Below are positions 36,056 to 44,547 of a stretch of 64,000 nucleotides of DNA, piece after piece. Every line of letters begins with the position of its first letter. The stretch's first letter is position 1. The notes under the pieces are model-generated. The model searched no databases. It saw only the letters and a list, made by a program, of their open reading frames with translations, and was not told the DNA's origin. Location: contig NZ_JACVQF010000229.1 in assembly GCF_014534645.1 (NCBI RefSeq), forward strand, positions 1 through 64,000. The letters run 5' to 3'. The DNA comes from Streptomyces griseicoloratus. Lineage in GTDB: Bacteria; Actinomycetota; Actinomycetes; Streptomycetales; Streptomycetaceae. Made by a program: the position numbers and the translations under genes.

Positions 36056-36373
36056 CGTCGGCGTCGTACATGCCCTCGCCGAGGCCCTCGTCCGTCTTGT
36101 CGTAGGCGGACGTGAACGTGATGTCCGCGTACCTAAGGTGGGCTCCAGGGTGTCGAAGTTCGGCGCGGTACGGATCTGCACCGGCCCAGGCCATCAGCCC
36201 TGACCTCGGCGGGCCGATGACCCCCGGCCGGCACCGTGGACTTCGTCATCGCCACCGCACCAGACGCATCACTGGACCTCCGCGTAATGCCGACCGGGAC
36301 CGAAGAAGGCTCAGCCGTGAGCCGCCCTGCCCGGTTGTCGGCATGGGCATGCCCGCGGAACCGCCGGGGGCGG
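36056..36373. other. Convergent intergenic region with a possible gene remnant
   Basis: 318 bp between convergent ROK and GNAT genes. On the minus strand 36060-36190 translates to protein-like sequence (LRYADITFTSAYDKTDEGL and GEGMYDADV) with no start, motif or ribosome binding site. It may be the leftover of a deleted gene. Nothing else is evident. Confidence 0.35.
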
Positions 36374-37075
36374 TCACGGGGTTCGGAAGCCTCGGAAGGT
36401 CACCTTCTTGCGTGTCGTGAAGCCGAGGCGCTCGTACAGCGCGATGACGGCGGTGTTGGTCTCGGCGACATGCAGGAAAGGACGGTCGCCGCGCGCCAGG
36501 ATGCGTGCGGCGAGCGCACGTACCAAGCGGGTGGCGTGGCCTTGGCCCCGTGCCTCGGGTGCGGTGCAGACGGCGCTGATCTCCGTCCATCCCGGGGGCC
36601 GCAGGCGTTCCCCGGCCATCGCCACGAGGGCGCCGTCGCCCCTGACACCCAGGTAGGTGCCGAGTTCGTGGGTGCGTGACCGGAAGGGCCCCGGCTCGGT
36701 CCGCGCGACGAGATCGAGCATCTCGGGCACGTCGTCCTTGCCCAGGACGACCATGTCGCTGTCGGGCTCGGCGCCGCGCCGGTCGGGAAGGGGGCCGCCG
36801 GACCGGATCAACTGACGGCCCGCCAGGCTGAAGACGGGCTCCCAGCTCGGCGGCGGGCCGGCCGGGCAGCTGAACATGTCGGCGAAGGCACCCGGACCGA
36901 GCAACGCGGCGAGGTCGGCCCAGTCCCGTGCCCCCGGCTGGACGGGCACGGCGGAGAAGGTCGCCACGTCGGCGCAATAGGTGGCGGCTCCACCCAGCCG
37001 TCGGGCGAGGTGCGCGTGCGGGCCGCCGAGCGACTGCCCTACAGGATCGTCGAGTACCGAGTCGTCGATCATCAT
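36374..37075 (-). CDS. GNAT-family N-acetyltransferase
   Basis: A 233-residue protein. The C-terminal half has the acetyl-CoA motif VCTAPEARGQGHATRLVRAL (about 165-185) and the late NTAVIALYERLGF helix, as in FR47-like GNATs. The N-terminal half is unassigned. Two adjacent ATGs (37075, 37072) are possible starts; AGGA lies immediately before them. Substrate unknown. It is divergent from the glycosidase-like gene. Confidence 0.85.
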   Translation of the reverse strand: MMIDDSVLDDPVGQSLGGPHAHLARRLGGAATYCADVATFSAVPVQPGARDWADLAALLGPGAFADMFSCPAGPPPSWEPVFSLAGRQLIRSGGPLPDRRGAEPDSDMVVLGKDDVPEMLDLVARTEPGPFRSRTHELGTYLGVRGDGALVAMAGERLRPPGWTEISAVCTAPEARGQGHATRLVRALAARILARGDRPFLHVAETNTAVIALYERLGFTTRKKVTFRGFRTP

Positions 37076-37249
37076 TCCTGCAGTCTCACATCCGTGGCGG
37101 ACGCAGTGCCCGATCGATGTCACCTGCCGCGGGCGCCCCCGGTTGTCCGCAGTCGAAAAGTTTCGCGTCCCTGTACCCGACCGGGTGGCGTTGCTTTCAT
37201 GTGACCGCTGCCGCCCGAGCGGGCGCACGTACACGCGAGGAGTGTTCAA

Positions 37250-39274
37250 GTGCTTTCCACCGAGGCAGGGGTTCCGGAATCGCTCCAGTTCGGCACGGGG
37301 CGTGCGGTGCTCGACCCGGTGACGGGCGCGCCGGTGCAGTTCCTGGACGACCGGGCCCCGGTACGGCGGTTTCTGCTCGATCAGGACGCCGCGCCCTGGC
37401 ACTCGGTGGAGCACCAGTGGGGGACCGGGCATCTGGTGACGGACAGGGGAGCGGCCCGGTGGCTCGCGCCCTCGGGCCTGCGGATGGCGGAGGACGTCGT
37501 GGAGGCGGTGCACACACCGCTGCCCGGGGTCCGGGTGGAGGTGCGGCGGTGCGTGGACGGGGCCGTGCTGCGTGAGCGCTACACGGTCGTGAACAGCGCC
37601 GACGAGTCCCTCGCCGTCACCGGCCTGGGCATCCAGACGCCCTTCGCCGACTGGTACCGGGACGCGCGGACCTCGCTGGAGGAGGCGGTGCACGCGCACG
37701 TCTTCACCGGAGGCACGTGGGCGTGGGTGCTGGCCCAGCCCATGTCCGGTGAGGGGCGCTGCCTGGGACTGATCGTGCGGGAGGGGGCGGTGCGCGCGTA
37801 CTCGGTGGAGTCCCGCAACCAGGCGTCCCTGTCCGACGTCCGCGGTCACCTGGTCCTCCAGGTCACCGACCATGCCCGCAACCCCGACGCGTTCGGCGGG
37901 CAGCCGGTGCTCCGCCTGGCGCCGGGGGAGTCGGTCTCGCTCGCGTGGGAGCTGGGCTGGTACGAGTCGGTCGGCGCGTTCACCGCCGCCACCCGGCCGC
38001 CGGCCGCCTTCTCCGCGTACGCCGCCGAGACCGGCACCCCGATCGTCGTCGAGGCGGCGTCGGTGAGCAGCCCGGACCCGCAGGTGAAGGTGGAGCGGGA
38101 GGCGGAGGGCCGGTACCGGGTCGAGGCGTCCGCACACGGCACCCGCACCCTGGACATCGGCGCCGGCGCCCGTACCGAGGTGCTCTTCCATCTCCCGCTG
38201 GAGGAGGTCGTGCGCCGCCGCGTCGCCTACATCGCCTGCCACCAGCGGGCCGTGGAGCGGCCCGGTCTGCTCGCGCATGCCTTCGTCCCGGTGAACACCC
38301 GGACCGGGCTGACCGGCGCCACCAACGGCTGGCCGGACTGGTCCGACGGCTCGGAGCGGATCGCCATGCCGCTGCTGCTGCAGGCCGCCACCGCCCGCGG
38401 CCTTGCAGACCCTGAGGAGACCGGCCCCCTGCTGGATGGCTGGGCCCGCTTCGCCGTACGCCACCTCCTCGACGAGACCGACGCCCCGCGCCGCGGCTCG
38501 CAGACCTGGCACCTCGAACCGCGGCTGTACGACATGCCCTGGCTGGCCCGCTTCTTCCTCGACCGGCACCGGGCGCACGGCCGGGAAGAGGACCTGGAGC
38601 GCGCCGCCCGCGTCATCGAGCGCCGCTTCGACCTGGGCGGCGCCACCCATCTGTCCATCGACGACTCCCCGACGACGACGGCCGTCTGCGACGCCCTCGA
38701 CACCGCCGGCCAGAGCGCCCGCGCCGCACGGCTGCGTGAGCAACTGGTCGACAGCGCCCGCCGGTTCGCGCGCCTGGGACGGCAGCTGCCCGCCCACGAG
38801 GTCAGCTACGAGCAGGCGATCGTCGCCCCCCTGCTCGACCTCCTCAGCGACGCCTACGCCCTCACCGGCGAGGCCGTCTTCCACGACGCGATCGAGGAGC
38901 GGCTGCCCTGGCTGCTGGCCTTCGGCGGCCCCCAGCCCCACGCACGCCTGCACGGCATCGCCATCCGCCACTGGGACGGCTACTGGTTCGGCGAGAACCG
39001 GCTCTGGGGCGACGTCTTCCCGCACTACTGGAGCACCCTGACCGCCACGACCCTGCTGCGCCTCCCGGCCACCCTGCGCACCCCCGACACCGACCGCCTC
39101 GCCGAGACGATTTTTCGCGCGAACCTGGCCAACTACCACGAGGACGGCTCGGCCACCTGCGCCTTCGTCATGCCTTCGGCCGTGGACGGACGCCCCGCGC
39201 ACACCGCAGATCCCCTCGCCAACGACCAGGACTGGCACCTCGTCCTGTGGCTGCGCCACCACGACGACCGATAA
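37250..39274 (+). CDS. Unassigned (alpha/alpha)6 glycosidase-like protein
   Basis: A 674-residue cytoplasmic-looking protein without signal peptide. The first 300 residues are beta-rich; the second half is helix-rich with recurring aromatic/acidic patches such as TNGWPDWSDGSERIAMPLL, SQTWHLEPRLYDMPWLARFF and HWDGYWFGENRLWGDVFPHYWS. This layout resembles six-hairpin glycosidases, but I cannot name a family. GAGGAG precedes the GTG start. It sits between the ROK regulator and the second tannase, so it may process a glycoside released with gallate; that is inference. A CGAAA-AG-TTTCG palindrome lies about 95 bp upstream. Confidence 0.75.
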   Translation: MLSTEAGVPESLQFGTGRAVLDPVTGAPVQFLDDRAPVRRFLLDQDAAPWHSVEHQWGTGHLVTDRGAARWLAPSGLRMAEDVVEAVHTPLPGVRVEVRRCVDGAVLRERYTVVNSADESLAVTGLGIQTPFADWYRDARTSLEEAVHAHVFTGGTWAWVLAQPMSGEGRCLGLIVREGAVRAYSVESRNQASLSDVRGHLVLQVTDHARNPDAFGGQPVLRLAPGESVSLAWELGWYESVGAFTAATRPPAAFSAYAAETGTPIVVEAASVSSPDPQVKVEREAEGRYRVEASAHGTRTLDIGAGARTEVLFHLPLEEVVRRRVAYIACHQRAVERPGLLAHAFVPVNTRTGLTGATNGWPDWSDGSERIAMPLLLQAATARGLADPEETGPLLDGWARFAVRHLLDETDAPRRGSQTWHLEPRLYDMPWLARFFLDRHRAHGREEDLERAARVIERRFDLGGATHLSIDDSPTTTAVCDALDTAGQSARAARLREQLVDSARRFARLGRQLPAHEVSYEQAIVAPLLDLLSDAYALTGEAVFHDAIEERLPWLLAFGGPQPHARLHGIAIRHWDGYWFGENRLWGDVFPHYWSTLTATTLLRLPATLRTPDTDRLAETIFRANLANYHEDGSATCAFVMPSAVDGRPAHTADPLANDQDWHLVLWLRHHDDR

Positions 39275-39297
39275 TGTCCGCGATAATGCTGGGCATA

Positions 39298-39310
39298 TTG
39301 TTAACAATCT
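39298..39310. promoter_or_regulatory. Operator-like motif before the second tannase
   Basis: TTGTTAACAATCT, identical to 28631-28643 and close to 32943-32955. It lies 69-81 bp before the tannase start codon in a 104-bp intergenic gap and probably places the gene under the GntR/FCD regulator. Confidence 0.6.
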
Positions 39311-39378
39311 TGTAGCGTGCGTCACGCCTTGACCTCGAGGCATCCGCGAAGCACCTGGTGCTCGATGAGGGGAGACCC

Positions 39379-41148
39379 ATGCAGAGGTTGACCACGTCCT
39401 GCGGACGAGACGCACTCGCCCACCCGCCGAGCGTGCGGGCGGAACGCCCAGTGATTCGCACACGCCTCCTGAGAGGTGTGGCGCTCGCGGGTTCCCTCGT
39501 CCTCACGTCCGTCGCCGTACCGGCCTCCGTCGCGGCGGCCGCCCCCGCGCAGAGCCGCAGCCACGCGGGCTCCCAGGACGCGGCGCTCGCCTTCGACCCC
39601 TCCCGCTACACGACGATCACCGTCACCGTCGACGGCCGTCCCCTGCAGGTGCGCTGGTACAAGGAGATCTGCTACGTCGCGAACCCGGTCGCCGCGGCGG
39701 CACAGCAGCCCGGCGGTCCGGGCGGGGGCACCACCACCACCATCTCCAACACCGCCTGCGGCTACCAGAGCATGAACGTGTTCGTCTCCGAGAGCGCCTT
39801 CGGCGACCAGCGGGCACCGATCTACTTCGCCGTGAACAACAGTGGCTGGATGGCCAGTTACATACGGGCGAGCGTGACCGCCGGCGCCGCCTACAACAGC
39901 GCGACGAGCAACGTCGGCGCCGCCCTGAAGGCGGGCTACGTCTTCGTCGACGTCGCCAGCCGCAGCCGCGGACTGATCGGCGCCGACGGCTCGTTCCCCG
40001 GCAAGGCACCCGCGGCCGTCACCGACGCCAAGGCCGCCGTGCGCTACCTGCGTCTCAACGACATCGCGATGCCCGGCAGCGCGGAGCGGATCGTCGTCAA
40101 CGGCACCAGCGGCGGCGGAGCGCTGGCGTCGGCCCTGGGCGCTTCCGGCAACAGCGCCGAGTACACCCCGTACCTCGCCGCGGTCGGCGCCGCCGGCATC
40201 GACGCCAAGGGGCGCAGCACCCTGCGCGACGACGTCTTCGCCGTCAACGCCTACTGCCCGATCACCGACCTCGGCAACGCCGACATCGCCTACGAGTGGC
40301 TCTACAACGCCCTCGGAACCCGCGACATCACCGGGCAGAACCTCTCACCCGCGGCGGCCACGGAGACAGCGGCCCGGTTCGCGGCCTACGAGAAGAGCCT
40401 CGGCCTGCGCAACCCCGACGGCTCCCGGCTCACCGCCGCCACCATGCTCGACACCATCCAGCAGGAGGTCGTCCGCTCCGCCGAGACCTACCTGAAGGAG
40501 GATCCCGCCCACACCATCCCACCGCTGGGCGGCACCTTCCAGATCACGGCGGGCGGCACCACCAAGTCGTACGTCAACGACTGGATCGACGTCGACACCG
40601 CCACCCGCACCGTGCGCTCCGTCGACATGACGAAGTACCTCGCCTTCGTCGCCACCCAGGCCGCCCTCAAGACAACCCCCGCCTTCGACGCCGTGGGCGT
40701 CGCCGGGAACACCACCAGCCGCACCGAGACCAACCTCTTCGGCCCGCCGACCCAGATGTACCTCAACTACACCGAGTACAGCTGGAACCACAACGACGTG
40801 CCAGGCGACGGCAGTGGCCTGGACGACACCGGGCTGACCTGGAAGCAGTACACCGCGCTGCCGAGCACCACCGTCGACGACCAGATCCACCTCATCAACC
40901 CGATGGACTTCATCGGCACCAAGGCCGACACCGCGCCGAACTGGTACGTCCGCCATGGCACCCGTGACCGCGACACCGCCTTCACCGTCTCGGTCAACCT
41001 CGACCGCGCCCTCGCCGCCGACAAGCAGGTCGAGGAGCTGGACTACCGGCTCGCCTGGAACCAGCCGCACGCCGGGAACTACGACGTGCCCGAGGCCATG
41101 GCGTGGATCGCCAGGATCGTTCAGAAGGCCGGCGACCCGCTCGCATAA
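39379..41148 (+). CDS. Secreted tannase-like alpha/beta hydrolase (second copy)
   Basis: A 589-residue exported esterase distantly related to the one at 33078-34709. A Sec signal follows the long N-terminus (TRLLRGVALAGSLVLTSVAV, cleavage near AAA-AP). The nucleophile lies in NGTSGGGALASAL (about 245), the acid in RHGTRDRDTAF and the His in NQPHAGNYD near the C-terminus. AGGGGAGA precedes the ATG; an upstream GTG at 39358 is less likely. It probably releases gallate from tannins or galloyl esters and is coupled to gallate use by the shared operator motif. Confidence 0.82.
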   Translation: MQRLTTSCGRDALAHPPSVRAERPVIRTRLLRGVALAGSLVLTSVAVPASVAAAAPAQSRSHAGSQDAALAFDPSRYTTITVTVDGRPLQVRWYKEICYVANPVAAAAQQPGGPGGGTTTTISNTACGYQSMNVFVSESAFGDQRAPIYFAVNNSGWMASYIRASVTAGAAYNSATSNVGAALKAGYVFVDVASRSRGLIGADGSFPGKAPAAVTDAKAAVRYLRLNDIAMPGSAERIVVNGTSGGGALASALGASGNSAEYTPYLAAVGAAGIDAKGRSTLRDDVFAVNAYCPITDLGNADIAYEWLYNALGTRDITGQNLSPAAATETAARFAAYEKSLGLRNPDGSRLTAATMLDTIQQEVVRSAETYLKEDPAHTIPPLGGTFQITAGGTTKSYVNDWIDVDTATRTVRSVDMTKYLAFVATQAALKTTPAFDAVGVAGNTTSRTETNLFGPPTQMYLNYTEYSWNHNDVPGDGSGLDDTGLTWKQYTALPSTTVDDQIHLINPMDFIGTKADTAPNWYVRHGTRDRDTAFTVSVNLDRALAADKQVEELDYRLAWNQPHAGNYDVPEAMAWIARIVQKAGDPLA

Positions 41149-41273
41149 CGGGCAGGACCGCCACCGGCCGCCCCGCCCGGGGACAGGGCGGCCGGGCGAT
41201 CGAGCACGCTGACTGCAAGGTCCGGCCGCATCCTCCAGTCCCCCGGCCCCCGCTCAGGAGAACGGAGACCATC

Positions 41274-41489
41274 ATGGCCGACATCGGCCAGCAGCTCATC
41301 GAGAAGGACCTCGCAGCCGTCGAGGCCGGCGTGCTGCAGTAGATAGCCCAAGCCCGGGCGCGCCGGGAGCGGGAACGCCGACAGCGCGCCGAGTTCGCCG
41401 CATCGCGGGCCGTCAGCGTCCGCTGCGTGACTTGTGGAAGGCCGTGTACCGGAAAGAGGGCTCGAAGCTGTTCGTGCGATGGTCGATGA
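41274..41489 (+). pseudogene. Small Cys-rich reading frame interrupted by an amber stop
   Basis: A strong GGAG ribosome binding site leads a frame of 22 codons (MADIGQQLIEKDLAAVEAG...), then TAG at 41340-41342, then 48 more codons in the same frame to TGA. The second part has a basic helix-like segment and a CVTCGRPC...CSC cysteine cluster typical of small zinc-binding proteins. Either the gene is inactivated or the amber codon is read through; decay next to the transposase remnant is more likely. Confidence 0.4.
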
Positions 41490-41693
41490 AGGGGCGACCG
41501 CGCGGCGGGCCAGACGGCTGTCCGTCGTTGCCGGTCACGAGTGGGCGGGGATTCGACTCATTCTCAGCCTGCTCCAGCCAGGTTGGGTGCTGGTTCGGGC
41601 GAAGCCTTACGGCTGTGGTCGGGACGTGCCGATGCGCCGGGATCGATGGGACGGTTGCGCGATGCCGTCCCGTATGGGGGGGCTGACTCTTGA

Positions 41694-42452
41694 GATCTTC
41701 CGCAGGCCGCAGCGCGAGCCGTGCTCAGCGGCCGCGCCCGGGCCCAGGCCAAATCCGGCGACGGACCCGTGCACGCCGCCCGGATCTACAAGCTCGCCAA
41801 GGACTCTGCGGTCAAGGCCCGCACCCAGGCCATCAACCAGCTCAAGGCCGTCTTGGTCATCGCCGACCCCGCCCTGCGGGAACGGTTGTCGAGCTTGGGC
41901 AATGCCGAGTTGTTCCGCACTTGCGCGCGCCTGAGCCCACCCGGTGGTGGGGGAGACGAGGAAGCCGTGGCCCAGGCCACCCACATGACGCTGCGCATGC
42001 TCGCCGAGCGCATCGAACAGCTCACCGGACAGATCAATGAGCTGAACAAGCGACTGACCCAGCTCGTCGAACACCACGCCCCACAGCTACTCGAACCGGT
42101 GGGCATCGGTCCGGACAGCGCAGTCACTCTACTGATCACCATGGGAGACAACCCCGAGCGGCTGAACACTGAGGCGTCCTTTGCTGCCCTTTGCGGGGCC
42201 AGCCCCATCGAGTACTCCTCCGGCCGGCGGCGCACGCGTCGGCTGAACTACGGCGGCGACCGGCAGGCGAACGCGGCCCTGCATCGCATTGTCTTCACCC
42301 GGCTTCGCCACGACCCGCGTACCCAGGCGTATTACGAACGCCGCACCCAGGAGGGCAAGACCCGACGTGAGATCGTCCGATGCCTCAAGCGATACGCAGC
42401 CCGCGAGGTCTTCAACCTGGTCAGACCGGTTTCCCGCACCCCCGTGTTATAG
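41694..42452 (+). pseudogene. IS110-family transposase, N-terminally truncated
   Basis: Homology begins at AAARAVLSGRARAQ, just after an in-frame TGA, and continues through KDSAVKARTQAINQLK, a coiled coil, the GIGPDSAVTLL helix-hairpin segment and CGASPIEYSSGRRRTRRLNYGG-DRQANAALHRI to the C-terminus. That is the C-terminal Transposase_20 part. The N-terminal RuvC-like DEDD domain is absent, so it cannot be active. The last codon before the stop is TTA. It lies at the border between the catabolic island and ordinary chromosomal genes. Confidence 0.85.
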
Positions 42453-42484
42453 GGGCGTCCGTGAGACGTGAGAGGGTCTGGGGC

Positions 42485-43795
42485 GTGAGTGAGACACCAC
42501 CGAACACCCTGCAATACCGCTTTGACGGGCCAGAAGACGCCCCGGTCCTGATCCTGGGTCCCTCACTGGGTACCACATGGCACATGTGGGACCGGCAGGT
42601 CCCCGAGCTGGCGCAGCAGTGGCGGGTCTTCCGGTTCGACCTGCCCGGGCACGGGGGCGCACCGGCCCATCCGGGCGGCTCCGTCGCCGAACTCACCGCA
42701 CGTCTGCTCGCCACGCTGGACGGGCTCGGCGTACAGCGCTTCGGCTACGCGGGCTGCGCGCTCGGCGGCGCCGTCGGCATCGAGCTGGCGCTGCGCCACC
42801 CCGAGCGCCTGGCCTCCCTCGCGCTGATCGCCGCCTCGCCCCGTTTCGGCACGGCCGACGAGTTCCGGCAGCGCGGTGTGATCGTCCGGACGAACGGGCT
42901 CGACCCCATCGCCCGCACCGCGCCCGACAGATGGTTCACGGGCGGGTTCGCCGCGGCCCAGCCCGCGATCACCGAATGGGCCGTGCAGATGGTCCGGACC
43001 ACCGACCCCGGCTGCTACATCGCCGCCTGCGAAGCGCTCGCGGCCTTCGACGTGCGCAGCGAGCTCGGGCGCGTCGGCGTGCCGACCCTGGTCCTGGTCG
43101 GCTCCGAGGACCAGGTCACCGGCCCCGCCGAGGCCCGCACCCTGGTCGCCGGCATCCCCGACGCCCGCCTCGCCGTCGTCCCCGGCGCCTCCCACCTCGT
43201 CCCGGTCGAGCAGCCGGCGGCCGTCACCGACCTCCTGGTCCGGCACTTCGGCACCGCCTGGCAGCCCGCCCACGACTCCGCCACCGGCCAGACCGCCGTA
43301 CCCGCCGTCGCCGCCGCCCCCGTCCAGCCCGCCCTGGCCGCCGTGCCGCCGCAGCAGGCCGCCCCCATCGCGGAGATCGCCCCGGCCGCCGTCCCCGCGC
43401 AGGCCGAGGGGCGTCCCGACCCGTACGACGCGGGCCTCAAGGTGCGGCGCGAGGTGCTCGGCGACGCGCACGTCGACCAGGCGCTGGCCGGGTCCGACGA
43501 GCTCTCCGGGGACTTCCAGGAGTTCCTCACCCGCTACGCCTGGGGCGAGATCTGGGACCGGCCCGGCCTGGACCGCCGCACCCGCAGCTGCGTCACCCTC
43601 ACCGCCCTGGTCGCCGGCGGTCACCTGGAGGAGCTCGCCGTCCACACCCGGGCGGCCCTGCGCAACGGCCTCACCCCGGACGAGATCAAGGAGGTGCTGC
43701 TCCAGACGGCCGTCTACTGCGGAGTACCGGCGGCGAACAGCGCCTTCCGGGTGGCGCAGCGGGTGATCCGCGAGGAGACCACGCCGCAGGAGTGA
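42485..43795 (+). CDS. pcaL: PcaD-PcaC fusion (PcaL-like) with altered nucleophile
   Basis: A 436-residue fusion. Residues about 1-260 are an alpha/beta hydrolase of the 3-oxoadipate enol-lactonase type; after an Ala/Pro-rich linker, about 315-430 is a complete carboxymuconolactone decarboxylase domain. The nucleophile elbow, expected G-x-S-x-G-G, reads GCALGG: the serine codon position is gcg, so Ala. The lactonase half is therefore predicted inactive while the decarboxylase half looks normal. GTG start with GAGAGG upstream. None of the usual pca partner genes is present nearby; the IS110 remnant ends 33 bp upstream. Confidence 0.9.
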   Translation: MSETPPNTLQYRFDGPEDAPVLILGPSLGTTWHMWDRQVPELAQQWRVFRFDLPGHGGAPAHPGGSVAELTARLLATLDGLGVQRFGYAGCALGGAVGIELALRHPERLASLALIAASPRFGTADEFRQRGVIVRTNGLDPIARTAPDRWFTGGFAAAQPAITEWAVQMVRTTDPGCYIAACEALAAFDVRSELGRVGVPTLVLVGSEDQVTGPAEARTLVAGIPDARLAVVPGASHLVPVEQPAAVTDLLVRHFGTAWQPAHDSATGQTAVPAVAAAPVQPALAAVPPQQAAPIAEIAPAAVPAQAEGRPDPYDAGLKVRREVLGDAHVDQALAGSDELSGDFQEFLTRYAWGEIWDRPGLDRRTRSCVTLTALVAGGHLEELAVHTRAALRNGLTPDEIKEVLLQTAVYCGVPAANSAFRVAQRVIREETTPQE

Positions 43796-43857
43796 GCCCG
43801 GGCCGGCTGCCGGGGCGCGGCCGTCCGCCGGGGTGCGGGCAGGGGGAGGATGGAGTC

Positions 43858-44490
43858 ATGAAGCTCACCAAGAAGTCGCACTCCTGTGTCCGCCTCGAAA
43901 AGGACGGGCAGGTCCTCGTCCTCGACCCCGGCGCCTTCAGCGAGGAGGACGCCGCGGTCGGCGCGGACGCCATCCTCGTCACCCACGAGCACCCCGACCA
44001 CTTCGACGAGCTGCGGCTGCGGGCCGGCATGGAGGCCAATCCGGCCGCGCAGATCTGGACGCTGCGGGCGGTCGCGGAGAAGCTCTCCGCGGCCTTCCCG
44101 GGGCGTGTGCACACCGTCGGCCACGGCGACACCTTCACCGCCGCGGGCTTCGACGTGCAGGTCCACGGCGAGCTGCACGCGGTGATCCACCCGGACATCC
44201 CGCGCATCACCAACGTGGGCTACCTCGTCGACGGCAAGGTCTTCCACCCGGGCGACGCCCTCACCGTCCCCGATCACCCGGTCGAGACGCTGATGCTGCC
44301 CGTCATGGCCCCCTGGAACAAGATCTCCGAGGTCATCGACTACGTCCGCGAGGTGAAGCCGCAGCGCGCCTACGACATCCACGACGCCCTCCTCACCGAC
44401 CTCGCCCGCCCGGTCTACGACCGCCAGATCGGACAGCTCGGCGGCGCGGAGCACCTGCGCCTGGCCCCCGGGGACTCCGCGCAGATGTGA
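43858..44490 (+). CDS. Metallo-beta-lactamase-fold hydrolase (UlaG/L-ascorbate lactonase-like)
   Basis: A 210-residue MBL-fold protein with the zinc motif THEHPDHF (about 42-49), later His in GELHAVIHP and Asp in FHPGDAL. The compact form starting KLTKKSHSCVRLEKDG resembles the UlaG-like group. Specific substrate unknown. GGAGG lies a few bases before the ATG. Confidence 0.88.
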   Translation: MKLTKKSHSCVRLEKDGQVLVLDPGAFSEEDAAVGADAILVTHEHPDHFDELRLRAGMEANPAAQIWTLRAVAEKLSAAFPGRVHTVGHGDTFTAAGFDVQVHGELHAVIHPDIPRITNVGYLVDGKVFHPGDALTVPDHPVETLMLPVMAPWNKISEVIDYVREVKPQRAYDIHDALLTDLARPVYDRQIGQLGGAEHLRLAPGDSAQM

Positions 44491-44547
44491 GGAGTCCGGC
44501 TCCCGGGCGGGACCGGGTTGTCAGTCCCGCCCGGTAGGTTGTGAGAC

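Noticed and set aside
37076-39463. Extension of the GNAT gene into a frame of about 1029 codons
   Set aside because: The extra part is antisense to the glycosidase-like gene and has no domain; the acetyltransferase starts at 37075.
41274-42452. Intact IS110 element with passenger gene
   Set aside because: The transposase lacks its N-terminal catalytic domain and no element ends could be defined.
42485-43795. Orphan member of the gallate pathway at 28-32 kb
   Set aside because: PcaL belongs to the ortho (beta-ketoadipate) route; the gal-type genes use the meta-cleavage route and carry a different operator. No shared motif is found before this gene.
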